DNA of 64,000 nucleotides from Apricaphanius iberus (lineage: Eukaryota; Chordata; Actinopteri; Cyprinodontiformes; Aphaniidae): the NCBI GenBank assembly GCA_028564705.1, contig JAPXFQ010000804.1:2356001-2420000 (forward strand). The letters are read 5' to 3'. A model generated the notes under the pieces. The model worked only from the letters and a program-made list of their open reading frames with translations. It was not told where the DNA came from and made no database searches. Both the position numbers and the translations under genes were made by a program. This document shows positions 1-47,164 of the stretch, piece by piece. How positions within the stretch are numbered: the first letter of the stretch is position 1; each line of letters begins with the position of its first letter.

Positions 1-900
1 GCTCCACTGGAGAAGGTGACGAGTTGTGTATCTGCATCAAAGAAGAAGACAAATCAGACTTTTTTTTAACCAAAACTCATAAAAGCACAGTAGCAGAGTT
101 ATCTCCAGATGTTCAATAAGTTACATAATAAAAACAAAACAGTTAGCTGTCACAAGAAATTTTGTCACTGTAGCAATGACAGTACATCACAAGATTTAAA
201 ACAAGAGTCATTGTTCAGCGTAACCCCAAATATTCTGCTTTTTGATGTTAATCTTTGTTGAAATACTAGTAATTAAACATACTAGCAACAAACAACAATG
301 ATTCAATGAAACAACAAAAATAGGAATACTGCAGTATGCACACTCAGAAAATCTGTTGCACATCAGAAAATTTGATAGCACTCCTAGTCACAGTTGTGCT
401 GTAGGAAATTTGTTATACACGTGTCAATGAGAAATCAAGCCAAAGATGAACAGTCTAATGAATGTTCAGGAATTTATATTTGTATGTTTTTTAAGATGAC
501 AGGATAGTATATGAAAAAGAAGTGTGTCAGTGGATATTATATCTTTTAAATCTACAAGTGTCCACAATCTCTGTATTTTTGCTTTTGGTCTTTGGCTGAA
601 CAATTTCAGAAAACAGCTTCTCATTCACTTTAAGGGAAAATATTCTGTAGCACCACAAACCATAAAATTCTGGAAAATATAAACCCCAAATAAATTGTAA
701 TAAGCTTTTCTATTATATTTTCAATAAGGTAAGTAATTTTTTAAAACGCACATTGCAGTAAGACAAACAGCATCTGGAGACATGCCTCTTTAAAAAAAAG
801 AATGATAATTTCCATATACGGATCATTTTTTGTCGTATGTAGATGAGCGAGACAGTCTATTGTCTTAACATCAGAAATGAAACCACTTGATTAAACTTTC
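1..900. other. AT-rich sequence downstream of the flippase gene
   Basis: No coding exon, repeat family or structured element recognised. I looked here for the C-terminal tail expected in ATP8B proteins and did not find it. Confidence 0.5.
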
Positions 901-909
901 TAAGCGGAA

Positions 910-915
910 TTTATT
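910..915 (-). terminator. candidate poly(A) signal of the flippase gene
   Basis: TTTATT on the plus strand gives AATAAA on the minus strand, about 270 bases beyond the proposed stop. Position and sense fit a 3' UTR end; not otherwise tested. Confidence 0.4.
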
Positions 916-1187
916 TCTGAATGGTTGCATGGCTGTTTACTAACAACACAGAAAACACAGAAAAGCAATGAGTGAGCACTCTCACTTTCCCCAGAGTAGG
1001 AAAGGTGGGTAAAATAATAATAAAAAGAAAAAAACAGGTAAATGAGGCAGAGTTTTCCTCTCTTACTAAATCTGCAGGGAAACAGTTGTGAAACAGACAC
1101 CCAAGTTACTGTTGTGCAAGTCAATGCCGACGTGTACAACAAAGACTGATTATATGTAGAAAAGAGACTTTAAGCTGATGTCTCTGT

Positions 1188-35312
<34,125 letters not shown>

Positions 35313-35444
35313 TATTCTCTGCTGAGTCAGACCTTTACTGCAGTCTTGCTATGCTGCATTGAGTAGAATTAATTACCATTTAAATGTATTTTATGCTGAG
35401 ATGCTTTTGCATTTTCTTTACCTTATTGCATATATTTAACATTA

Positions 35445-35452
35445 TTACGTAA
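35445..35452. promoter_or_regulatory. palindromic NFIL3/PAR-bZIP D-box (TTACGTAA)
   Basis: Perfect 8-base TTACGTAA, 133 bases upstream of the flippase ATG. This is the core site bound by NFIL3/E4BP4 and PAR bZIP factors. One chance copy is expected in a window this long, so function is inference. Confidence 0.3.
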
Positions 35453-35865
35453 ACTGCAAGATATTAAACAGATAGGTGGTGCTACTGAGTCCCCTTCTAG
35501 GAGTCAATGTAGCCCCCTCACTGACAACCGTAAAAACATTAACAAAAGGTTACTATGGTGAACTAAAGACTAACCTGTTTTTCCATGAAGGATATTGCAT
35601 TTCTCTGCAGTACAACACGGAGTGCTGGACAACAGAGAAATTCAACAGCCTTCTTTGACAAAAACAGTTAAGACTTAAGGGCATTAAAGTCTAACCTGCA
35701 AACCAAAGACAGATGAATCAACACAAACTTGTGAATTACTTGCATGCAAAATGTAGGATTAGGCATTACATGATCTATTTTACATCTATTATTTCTAATT
35801 TCTATGTTTTATAAGACAGATAATATTAAATAATGAACAAGACTCAAAGAATTGTAAGCCTTTAC

Positions 35866-36100
35866 CTGGACTGTTTGTTCAGTTCCTTGTCTCTCTCTGG
35901 CTGCAAGAGGACATAGCTGAAGCATGATTCACTAAGCTCCAGTGACCACAGAGAGACCAGCACAATTGTTTTCATAACGATCCGTTTCAATTTGCATTAT
36001 ACAAATAATTTTCTATTTACTTCTCCCAACATCATGTTCACCACGCCTTTGTTATGTCCTTCCAGGTGAACACTTCTGGATTACACAATGTACCTTCTAT
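35866..36100 (-). other. possible noncoding 5' exon of the flippase gene
   Basis: On the minus strand a good donor (CAG|GTAAAG) ends at 35866, about 550 bases upstream of the ATG, and acceptor-like CAG sites lie just before exon 1. The 5' limit is a guess. Confidence 0.25.
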
Positions 36101-37490
36101 TCACCTGAGGAAAGGAAGACTAAAGGAGGAGGAGGAGCAGTGTGATGATGAACCTATCAGATTCCAGGGTGTTGTTTAGTTTTGTACAATTATCGCCTAC
36201 TGAAAGAAATATGTTAAATCACCCCGGAACGAATTGCATGTTTTAAAGAATCCAAACTTAGGGCATATTCATTGATTATCAGCTAACCTACAGTAAATCT
36301 CTAAAATCTCCCAGGGAGTCTTTCTGGCACTGTGATAATAATACTTTTGTATAGCAGAAGCACTGGGAGTATCAATTTACAGGTATGTGAAAGTTGTGAT
36401 GAGATGGTCTTATTTACAGCTTTTACTATTTGATTTTATAGAGGTATAGCAACCTGTGCTTTTACTTTTTTAGTATTTGTCTTAATGGCTCGCCAAATTG
36501 AGTTCAATCTATACATCCACACATAAATCTAAACTTGGGTTGATTTCAGTGTATTTCCAAGCTTTCTTGACAAAAAACAGTCTGGTTTCCAAGAGAAAGT
36601 TTTGTATTTATATTATAGCTTTATATTTCCCCATTAGGCAATGATATGTAATAAAATCTTGAAATATGCAAAGTTTTAATCTTTTCAGTGGTATAGTATG
36701 TTTCACGTATGCCACATTTCTCACTTAGCAAGCTTAACACATGTCATTTCTAAAATGAAATACCTCTGTTAGACTTGAACAGTTTTGACTTCTTCAATAA
36801 TCTAACTCCACCTGGTGGAGGTGAGCACACACTGCAGTTTAACTATTAAAGGGAAAGAAAAGGTCAATATCTAAACAATGGCAATGTCGAGAAAAAAGGC
36901 AGTTTGCTGAATTGATGCACACTAAATGACAGTTAAATGTACTATTTGTGGTTTCATATCTCTTTGTCTCATTTCTTTTCCCTGAGTGAGGTTGCCCCCA
37001 CAAAGGCCACACACCAACACCTGAGCGTGTGCGCATCTTACATCTTATATGTGTCTGCACGTGAAAGTGTGTGCATATCTAGGGCGATCTTTTCCTATCT
37101 ATTTTTACAGCTGGGTTGTGCAGCAGAGTGGTTAGGGTAACGTGCTAGTGGTGTTCTCAGTCCTCCGCAAAAAAATGAGAGTCGATAGGCCAAACCTTTC
37201 CCCCCACAGTTTAACCGTTGCCCAAATTGGAAGCCAAACCCCATAACCAATGGACAAGGTGCATATTGTACAATGAAAACTGTGGTAGCAGGTGAGACTG
37301 AGATGGGAGTGTTTTCTCTAGGATGTGAAGGGCATGAGCAGTAAGATGAAATCAGATTTATTTAGATAAAAATTTTAATCAAATTAATTTAAATCAACAT
37401 TATTTAAAACAGCACCTACTGTATGTATAGGTTACAATATCATATTAATTATGTTAGTTTGCAGAAGATTAATCACATCTCTAATGTATG
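36100..37490. other. intergenic sequence without recognised genes
   Basis: AT-rich, low-complexity in places. No exon-like or promoter-like signal beyond the possible 5' exon noted at 35866. Confidence 0.45.
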
Positions 37491-37493
37491 CAT

Positions 37494-38370
37494 TGCCTTG
37501 CTAAAGTCTTCATGCACCTTAAATTTTTTCACATTTTACCACTTTACACAAGTAAAGTGTAAACTAGCCGTTGGTACTGTGTGTAATTGTGAAGCAAAAT
37601 AATGAAAAAGATTGTGTTCTCAATTTTTTTTTAACAACTTAAAATGTTACATATGCAGTCGGCACATTTTACTCTAATGGCCTTAAATATAATAAAGTCT
37701 ATCCACCTAATTGATCTAAAGAGTTCATTTTTGTGCAATTTGTTCGCGGCATTAAAACTCTCACTTTCTCAGAGATTTGTTAGAGAACGCTAGTGAAAAA
37801 ACAGCAACAAGAGGACTATGGAACACACCAGACTTATCAGGGGTAAAGATTTGGAGAGGTATATTTAAATTAGGGTTGGATTATGAAACAGTATCTTAAG
37901 CTTTGAGCAACTCACATAGAATCTGTTTATTGGAAAAACATGAGTCTGGGCTACACTATTCTGGTGATTACAGAAGAATTACAAGTCAAACACCAATATT
38001 TAAAACTGTAGGAACTTTTGTTTGCAGTTTGGTACAAGTCATACATTGGACAGCGAACATGTGTAATCACATGTTCTGTTCAGAGGGGACCAATTGTAAC
38101 TTGTTGACCCACATGCAAAATGCTATGATTGGCAGAAAAGTGAAATGGCACATCACTCTAAACACAACAGTCCAATGGAAAAACATGGTGGTGGCAACAT
38201 CATGCTCTGTGGTTTATTTTGTTCAACAGGGTAAACTGGTCATGATGAATATTTTTTAGATCTATGGAACCTTAGACCTTAGGGAAGAAAGCCTTTTAGA
38301 GGCCTCAGACACTTGAGTTTTAGAAAGAAGTTCACTGTCTTTCAGGACAATGACCTTAAACATCCTGTAT
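37494..38370 (+). mobile_element. Tc1-like transposon, decayed 5' portion
   Basis: Begins GCATTGCCTTGCTAAAGTCTTCATGCACC, a Tc1-family terminal repeat, and continues in order with recognisable blocks: TAGGGTTGGATTATGAAACAGTATC, AACATGGTGGTGGCAACATCATGCTCTGTGG, TTTCAGGACAATGACCTTAAACATC. Much of the transposase centre is missing; the right end is not found. Confidence 0.6.
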
Positions 38371-39429
38371 TTTATTCTCGATCCCTCTCACATAAGAAAC
38401 AGGAAGTGTACATGATATGTGACAGTGTCAGATATGTATGAGATAATGAAAGGCAGTGTCACAAATTGTCAAATATCTATTAAAGTTGTGATAATTGGAT
38501 AAAATTGCAAGAGGTGGAGAATAGGGCCAGATTAGTGCTGGACAGACGCAATAAAGAGCAGAAATCACTCTATCTGAGAGTCTGTGACATAATTTAAATT
38601 GTGAATCAAAAAATCTTTGGTCAATGTATAAACTTTAGCCATTTTTTTTAAATAGGAAGCAAAAGCAAGCCATGAGTGTCACTACATGCATGCTCAGTAT
38701 GAGGGATTGCTGTAAAGTAAAAAAAAATATATAATAAAATTGTGGAAATGAAAACTTTTGCATGGAAGTGTTAGTTGCCATTAAGGTATTATGACTGAAA
38801 CTCAACCTTTAGCACAAACACAACAAGAACAGACCCCCAGAGTGTCTCAAATCAAATGTCCACGTCGGCACAATAAACAGATCTTTTGTAACAAATGTCT
38901 TGAGAAATAATGAGTAAGACGTAGCTCTATAAGGTGAAAAACATAACTCATTATGTGCAGAAAAAGGAACATTGTATTCATTCTAAATCAGAAAATCTTT
39001 AAGATGGACCTCCCTTTAAAATGCACAGAATTACATCCTTCCCCTGATTTTACACCAAAGCATCATGTGACTGTAACACAAGCGTAACTGAATACCTCTG
39101 TAGTGTGCGGCATAAACGCTTTTTATCAATGGGACAAGCAGCACTGGTTGCGCTACAGATATGCCAACACTGGAAATAGCCATGATTTAGCAAAATAAAA
39201 CTTCCGCTTGACTGTGAAAATAAGTCTTTAAAATGCAATGATGTTGCGAAATTAAGGTAAAATGCAGCTGTTAATGGTCAAAGGAATGCTTATGGCAGTC
39301 AATGAAATAAATAGTTTATGAAAATTTTTTAATATTTTGGGGCACCACCTGTTACCAGGAACTATTTTAAAAGCCAGATGTCTGTATCAGTCTCATAATC
39401 TGAAGGAGTGAATTATTTACCGTCTATTG

Positions 39430-40540
39430 ATCATGAAACCTTGCCGTATGTGTGTGTTGAATCAAAGAGACACAGTGACATTCCAAAATCCAAGAGTTTA
39501 TTTACAAAAGAAGGAAAAACAATTGAATCACTCAAAGTAAATAATCAACACACTACTGCTCAAACTAAATGAATAACTAAAAATAAAAGAAATAAATGGA
39601 TAAAAATCCCAGGGCTTGATTTGCAGATGCTGGAATGAAAGCTAAATTAGTTTACCAATTGTAATTACTTTAACTAATTAGCTCCACGGATGTATGTGTA
39701 ATCCAATAAAACAATTTAAGGAAAATTAAAATATTCTTTGGATAAAGAAATGTTTGTTTAAAAAATATCTGGACAAGACTAATTAACCTTTGGAGAATAA
39801 CTTAATTCAAGGATTGATCACCGCAGTAAACAATTTAATTCCCCTATTTTGATCAAATAAGGCGAGTTCAAACACGGCTAAGAAGATTACATTCTGTTCT
39901 TAAACAATCTATTTTAAACCGAGTCCTGTTTGAAGCGCTAATAGCAATCTTTGTTTATAAAATGCAGGCCAAAAAGCCATGTGGGCTTGTTTAGCTTTAG
40001 CTTTCTGCAACGCACGTGGGGCATTTGAAGAGGCTCAAATACATTTATTAAAAATTAAACAAAGAAAGGAAAACTCCTGTTTGACTGAGTTGGTCAAATT
40101 GCAGGATTTAGAACGACTCTTTGTCATCAGGAATGTCTGGCCTCGGGCGTAGTTTCCCTCCTCTCTGAGTACAGTAAAGTGGCGGCTTGCTGCTGGAGAT
40201 GCCGGTGGCCTGTCTTTCGATTTGGCAAGGCAGCAATCAGCTCCAACTTTCTTTGGGTTTGTTTATCCATGCTTTTCAGTCGTCCGTCGGTGTTGCTTGA
40301 ATTAGTTCCTCCTCGAACTCAGATGTTTCTCCTTCACCTGCGAAGGAAGGTTGTTTGATGTGGGCCTTCCCGATCAGAGCTTGGCCATGGCTCTGAGTGA
40401 ATGAAGGACAAACTTCCGCTTATGCGGGGCTTGTATAAACTCTCTTCTTCTCCACTTCCTTTAGAGCTAGAATACAGATTAGCACCACATGATGGCCGTA
40501 TGTGACCGAACAACGTAAACATCACGTATGTCACTGGGAC
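39430..40540 (-). other. unclassified GC-richer block, possibly LTR-like
   Basis: A compositionally distinct block (40,000-40,520 especially). On the minus strand it has a TATA-like GTTTATACAAG near 40437 and AATAAA near 40048, as an LTR would, but I could not define TG…CA ends or a target duplication, and no retroviral gene is visible. Could equally be unique sequence. Confidence 0.2.
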
Positions 40541-40559
40541 ATCACTGGATGGAAAACAA

Positions 40560-40930
40560 TGGACAACAAAAGGTTAATTGTTGAAGTTGGGAAGATTCCT
40601 CTCCTTTATGACACAAGACACCCTTTACACAATGCTGGTTTCCACCTGGGACTGGATCACCATCATCCTGAATGACTGGCAGCAGCAAGTGAGGACAGAG
40701 AGCATTTTCTCTTTGACAAGAGCCATCAGCAGTGCCCACCCGGGCTAGATTCTCTCTCCACTTTACTTCTCCCTGTACCCAAAAGAATGCAACTCAATGG
40801 ACCAAATATGAAAGTCCTGAAATGTATGGATGATACCACAATCACTGGTCTGATCAGGGATAATGACAAGTCTCCACAAAAACAAGAGGTTGATGTACGG
40901 GTGCACTGGTGCTGTCACAACCACTAGAAA
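40560..40930 (+). mobile_element. non-LTR retrotransposon fragment
   Basis: Decayed reverse-transcriptase region: NSMDQI…KVLKCMDDTTITGLIRDND…KQEVD resembles the FADDTT..GLI..…EV catalytic block of fish CR1/Rex1-type LINEs, with the first catalytic residues mutated. Confidence 0.55.
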
Positions 40931-40973
40931 CTTAAGGAAAAGTTCTTTTTTTAACCAGGACCTTTTAAAAAAC

Positions 40974-41805
40974 ATTTATTACACTAATTCACTCACCCAA
41001 ACATGGTTGGAGCCACTTGGAGCCCTCTGGGAGAAGTTTATACCCAGTGACGTATATCTATATAATGGGAGTCAATCAAGGCAGGACATTTGCCACCTGT
41101 AATGAGGCATTATCTGCCCCAAAACTCCTTCATTTAACAAATGTCTTGTTATTATACGTTAACAGGATTCCCCTTCAAGTTCACAACATCTTGGAAGTGC
41201 TTATTTCTTTCGGTTTTGACATGATTTAGAGGCAATAATACAACTACACTATCATGCTATTACAATTACGTCACCACCGTGCTCCATCCTGGTGGTGGTC
41301 TGAGCATTTTCTCTCTATGCTCTATGGCGGTCAGCTAGGAAGAACTTGCTTCTGCAGACATCAACATAGTTTGTGTGTTTCCAAATTGCACTTACCCGAA
41401 TGACCAATCGGACTAAATTCAGCTTCCACTGGCTCCCTTTCCATAGCCTACACAGACTACAGTTGGAATGGCAAGGGAGCTGCAACGTCATTGAAATTCC
41501 AGGTTACTGTAAGTAGGAATTGGTTACATTAAAAGACCGTAAAAACCACAGAAGCTAATACCTTACCACCTCCAAGATCTTCAGAACTCACAGGGGAACA
41601 TCACTAACTATTCGTTAGAAAACATGGTTAAATGAAGGCATTTTGGGGCAGATAATGCCTGATTACAGGTGGCAAATTTCCTGCCCTGATTGACTCCCCT
41701 TATATGTATATACCCTGACGACTGGATATAAACTTCTTCCAAAGGACTCCAAGTGATTCCAAACTTGTCTGTGTGAGTAAATGAATGTATCTAGTAATGT
41801 GCTAA
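40974..41805. mobile_element. long-armed inverted-repeat (foldback/MITE-like) element
   Basis: Left arm about 40974-41220 and right arm about 41535-41805 are reverse complements over roughly 240 bases. Matching blocks include CACTTGGAG, GGGAGTCAATCA, TTTGCCACCTGTAAT and GGCATTATCTGCCCCAAAA. A loop of about 300 bases separates them. No coding frame. Confidence 0.7.
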
Positions 41806-41809
41806 AATT

Positions 41810-44800
41810 GTCTTTGATTCTATCTTCTGAAAATTAACCAAGTGCTCTCTGTGTTTTACAAGGTCTCATGGCTTTCTCTTGCTCAGAATGTGAGGCTTCC
41901 TGGATCTTCTCCTCTGACCTTCTCATACAATAACCAACTGAACAACTAACCCTTGTGACTAGAAACTGGCAGCTCCTCCCTCAAGCGTCTCCTCCTGAAA
42001 GTTTCAGTGGGTCAGAAGTTTGCCACAAAACGTGGCACAACAGAATTTTTTATGGGGGGTATTTTAGCTAGAGGAGCAACAAAACACCTACAACCTAGTG
42101 AGCTAAATGGGGATCCTTCCTTTCAGTCTAGGCTCTTTTTCAGCCAGTACTGTATGTATTTTTTTTCCTCCAAAGGTTGTTATCCCTTTAGTTCAGTCTA
42201 AAAGCCCATCATCCCGGATCTTTTTAGCTGTTCCTGCTGAGCAAAAAACGTTATCAGAGCATGGTTTACTGAGCAAATATGTTCAGGGTTATAGGCAGTG
42301 TTACTTTTCAATCACTTATAGCACTTTTCATTAAGGTATGACAGATTTTGGGTTCAAATGACCCAAGCAGCTTCTTCCACTGGTTTTTATCCCTTACATA
42401 GCTTGCGCTAAACATTATTACTTAAGGATGTATTCATTCATTTTCCACAGAGCCCAAATTTATGGTATACATGCCTAAATAACTGTGCAGTTAACAAATT
42501 CTTCACTCTGAGTTGTGGATCTCAGCAGCTCCTCAACAGTTACTGTGGTTCTCTCAGCTGCTTCTCGTTTTCTTCTTGACCAGCCGTTTGGCTTAGAAAG
42601 ATGTGCATGTCTTGGCAGGTTTAGGGTTGTGGCATACTTTCTTTTCTCTACATGATGGAATGAAAAGTGATTCATGAGATGTTTAAAGCTGTAGCTTTTA
42701 TAATATCCTAAACCCACTTTAAATGTCACAACTTTTTACTTTACTTGTCTGGTGTTTCCCTTCGTCTTGATATGAAGTTAATTTCACTAATATCCTTCAC
42801 AGAACAACTAAAGTCATAACGAGAATTAATTTTACAAAGCTAGGCTCTATAAAAGAATGAGCTAGTATTAGAGTAAAGGGAGCTGAATACAAAAGTACAC
42901 CACAGTTTTGTGATTAAATATTGAAAACTTTTCTTTTCCTTGCACTTCACAATCAGACTACTTTGTTTTGGTAATTCTCAAAATACCAAAATAAGATACA
43001 TTAAAGTTGGAGGTTTTATCATGGTGCATTTTTTAAGGGTATCAGATCTTTGCAAGGCCCCTATATGTGTATTTATAAAAGGGCCATTTCATCAATACAT
43101 TCTTTATGCTGTATATGTGTTTTTTTCTTGATGGATTAATATCCTTACTTTAAATCTTTTTGCGGATGTGTTTTTGTAATCATTATTAGATATGTGGTAA
43201 TGTGTGGCTTGTATTAAAAGGCAGTGCAATTTTTTTATCTGTCCTTGAAAAGAACTTGTTTTTATATTTTGATTAATGAAGCTCAAAAAGACTCATGCAG
43301 CTACTAGAAAGGGCAACACTTCTCAATTGCAGGTACTGTATGCATAGTGTGGTGTATTAAGAGTAAACCAGTCATAAATATACAGTATGATAACAGGTAA
43401 GCAGCTAATAAAAATAACTTATAAATAGCTTTTAGCCACCTATATGTCCAGTAACACTAGTTGAGATAAGTGAAACCAGTTTATACAGCTGTGAACTTTT
43501 TTTTGAGAGCTAGAGCCACTTCTTATTTACATCAACACATTTCAAATTCTTCGAACTGACTAAATAGCAAGGATGTTATTTCACACATGCAGACAGAATT
43601 CAAACTTGTTTAGATGTATCTGGTTATGATTCACAGTTTTGGTGTCATGTTAGATTAAAGTGAGAAATACAAGGAGGGGGCGCGAAATTTAACTTCTCTT
43701 TTCTAATGAAAATAGGCTGTTAAAGATGATGTGGCCTTAAGATTACATTTTTCTCTACAGTAACCAGGATACTCTTGTCTGATTATACCATAATAGTCAT
43801 AATTACTTCTTGATTTAAGTCAGCCAATGTGTCATCTGCAGATAAATCGTTTTTGTCATTGTTTCATCATGGTAAGATTTTAGCAAACATTTTGACACAG
43901 CCTACAACACTTTATTTTTCTTCAAAATATCTTCTGAATATGAAAACAGTTTTGATCTGTGTAAAGTTATTCAACATAATAAAAACAGGATTTGTTAATC
44001 ATCTTCCTAAATTGAAAGACTTTTTGAACAGGAAACTATAGGAAGCTATTTATAGTAGTGACTTCTTAAAACTTTTGAGCCAAGATGTCCCAGATCTGTG
44101 ACAAAGATGCCTGATGGTAGTATGCAACATAGAATTGTATTTTAAATCTCACTGTGGGGTCTTCAAAGCAAATCCTTCTTCAATGCAGTGAGTGTGAGAA
44201 AGCCCTGTCTGTGGGAAGCTACACAACACTCTACTCTTCAGGACCTACACATATTGCTACTGTAAGCTTGTCATGTGACTACATTTAAAACTCGCTGCAG
44301 TTGTGAGTAAAGAAGCAACATCCTCCACAATGAGGTTTGGCTTCCTGTAAAAAGTGGTTAACAGCTAGGCTGTAAGTTAAGGAGAAAGAATTATTCCAGC
44401 AGACATCAACCTCAACAATCACTTTTCTGACCTCCTTCAAAGAGGTCACAGAAGAAAGCTGTTTAAACCTACAGCAGTTAAATTGGTTGAGATGGAGACA
44501 AATGAAACCAGATAGCTGTTTGTACAAAGTAGATCATAGGTAAGGTGGGAGTTTTTACTTAGCGGAGTGGGGTAACAACATCAAAGTTTACAGGAACAAG
44601 GTAATCTGACTAACCACCTCTTATGAGTCACCTGTGGGTGTTGTTTTCTTAAATGAAATTTGTTGGTGAACACAAGCAAGCTAGAATTAAGAAGCAAGTT
44701 TCAATTCCCTACTATAGATTTATGATTTAAGTGTGAAATCTATGTGAAAATGATGGGGATATGATAAATTAAGATGATTTGATAACAATAGAGGCACAAT

Positions 44801-45140
44801 TCAGAATCAGTGTTTCTGTATCACTGATTTTTGCACAGCTTTGATCTGCCAAAACTGATTTTGACCAATTCCCTTTTAAGAATTAAAGTAAATGAACAGC
44901 ATAAACATTTTCCAGCCTTTCTGCTGTGACATATTGGTGTTTATATTAGAAACAGAGGTGATCAAATGTATTTTACTAAATAAATAGTTGAAAAGGCAAC
45001 ATTTTGAATTTTCCTTAATAAAAATGTAAGTCTCTGTGGGGATTCTCTAGAGATTCTAGACCCTGGATTTCTTTTGAGGTTTCCCAGAAGCTGCCAACAT
45101 TTCCAGATCCAGCCCGATCCTTAACAAAAAAAATGCATCA
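41810..45140. other. intergenic sequence, mostly unrecognised
   Basis: Holds one Tc1 transposase relic (42475-42729). Otherwise no coding, RNA or repeat feature I can support. Confidence 0.45.
42475..42729 (-). pseudogene. Tc1-like transposase relic (DNA-binding part)
   Basis: An 84-codon frame carries KYATTLNLPRHAHLSKPNGW, then EAAERTTVTVEELLRSTTQS, matching the helix-turn-helix part of Tc1-like transposases (NLPR.G.PSK…TKRP..TLEELQ.S). No catalytic part nearby. Confidence 0.5.
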
Positions 45141-45146
45141 AACATA

Positions 45147-45890
45147 CAGGTGAAACTAAAACATTTTTTAAATTGTAAAAAGGTTTTTTAATTTCAGTAT
45201 TTCAATTTAAAGTTTGAAACTAATATGATAAAGACTCATTACATGATATTCCAAGTTTTTATTTATGATCATTTCACTGATTATGGTTTACAGCTTAAAC
45301 CCCTAAGTCAAAATCTCAGAAAATTACAATATTACATGAAATTAGTAAAACAAGTATTTTAAGTAGAGAAATGCTAGACCTTTGAAAAGTATAATCACAC
45401 ACATGTACTCAGTCTTTAGTTTTTGGCCCCTTTTACACCAATTTCTGCCTCAATGTGGTGTGGCATGAATGCTATCAGCCTGTGGCCCTGCTGAGGTGTT
45501 ATGAAAGACCAAGATGCTTCAATAGCAGCCTTCAGCTCTTCTGTATTGTTCGATCTCATGTCTCTCATTATTCTCTTGGCAATGCCCTATAGATTCTCTA
45601 TGGGGTTCAGATCAGGCGAGTTTGCTGGCCAATCCAGCACGGTAATCTCATGGTCATTTAACCAGGTTTTTATACATTTGGTTGAGTGGGCAGGAGCCAC
45701 GTCTTCCTGGAAAATGAAGTCAGCATCTCCATAAAGTTTGTATGTGGGAGGAAGCATGAAGTGCTCCAAAATGTCCTGGTAGATAAGTGTGTTGACTCTG
45801 GACATAAAGCAAAGTAGTCCAACCCCAGCGGATGACATGGCTCCCCAAATCAACACAGACCGTGGAAACTTCCCACTGGACTTCGATCAT
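45147..45890 (-). mobile_element. Tc1-like transposon, 5'-truncated
   Basis: An 89-codon frame (45856-45587) contains the C-terminal DDE region: LIWGAMSSAGVGLLCF, FQEDVAPAHSTKCIKTW, VLDWPANSPDLNPIENL. Further degenerate coding follows to about 45420, then a 3' flank and a terminal CAGGTGAAACTAAAAC next to TA at 45145-45146. The N-terminal part is missing. Confidence 0.75.
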
Positions 45891-45899
45891 CTTGAATTG

Positions 45900-47160
45900 T
45901 GTGCCTCTTTTTTTCCTTTAGTCTCTGTAACCTTGGTTTGCATAATTTTCTCTCTTCATGTTTCCATGCTGATCTCTTTCTCCCACTGTCAATGTGAAAG
46001 CAGGTGAAAAGCTTTCCCAAAGAGAAGGTGCAAGGCGAATCCCTCTCTGCAGCAAACAACGGAAAGGCAGAAAAGAAAGGTCTCAGAGTTACACAAAAAA
46101 CAGAGGAGTGAAAAGATAAATTATTTTGTGGACATAAAAAAAGGAATTTCAAAGTAGGTTGAAAAACAGTAGGGAAGTTATGTCGGATTATCAAGGGGAC
46201 ATTTTATAGCTATTCAGAATAGTTAAAGCTGCTGCTATAATGGCAGTATAAAAGATTCAGACAAGAAAAATAAAGGGAATTGTTTGTGGTTATTTGTTTT
46301 TAGACAGTAATTATATGTTTAAACTAGATAGTGAATTATAAAACAACTTATTTACCTTTTGTGATACACTTGAACTAAAATTTCTTCACTTGGATAAACA
46401 CCTCAGAGCTGCAATGTATCTGATATAAATGATCATAGTCCAATCAGTAATTGACATAAAACAAAGATTTTAATTAAAATTCAAATGTGATGTTATGATG
46501 TATAGTTATTTATGTATAGTTTTATGGTTGTGCAACAACTTTTTTTGTCTGTCATTTTGACTGACGCAGTCATCGAATTCCATAATCAATCATCATAATC
46601 AATGTTTATCCAGCAATTATTAAAATGATAATGAAATATTCAGTAGTATCTAATTTTTATTCATTTTAATCAATATAAAATTCAAACAAACTGAACAGAG
46701 AATTCACATTGTGTCATCACACAGCTGGCAGATTAATGACTGAAGCCCTTCAGATCTTTCCATCACCATTTTAAAAAGATGTAAATGTAACATGAAATAG
46801 GTCTGTAATAAAAGCTGTGTAGTTTTTAATCCATCTACATGTAAACATGAATAAAAAAAAAATCTGCTTTGGTAGGTACCTCAGAAAGTAGGTAGATCTT
46901 AGGCTTCCTTTAGCAGAAAAAGCTAGTATTGGCTTCTTTTCAATTTCCCCACCTAGGATTTATAACAGAGACTTTTGTCACATATATGCATGGTGCTCAT
47001 GTCGATGTTGCATGACAGTTCCTGTCATATTGTCCTCTCCACTAGAGGATAGGCAGGTTCCCTCCATAATAACATAACACAGAAGGCTGTCAACCTGGTG
47101 GCAATTACATATGTTGCTTTTATTTTTTAATCTAAGAATAAACTAATTGTTGATTTTTTT
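45900..47160. other. intergenic sequence without recognised genes
   Basis: AT-rich; the 114-codon minus frame at 45850-46194 overlaps the end of the Tc1 relic and shows no gene-like features. Confidence 0.45.
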
Positions 47161-47164
47161 CGGA

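Noticed and set aside
40903..41102. Overlapping plus-strand frames of about 70-80 codons
   Set aside because: They run across the boundary of a LINE fragment and the arm of the inverted-repeat element; no gene-like features.
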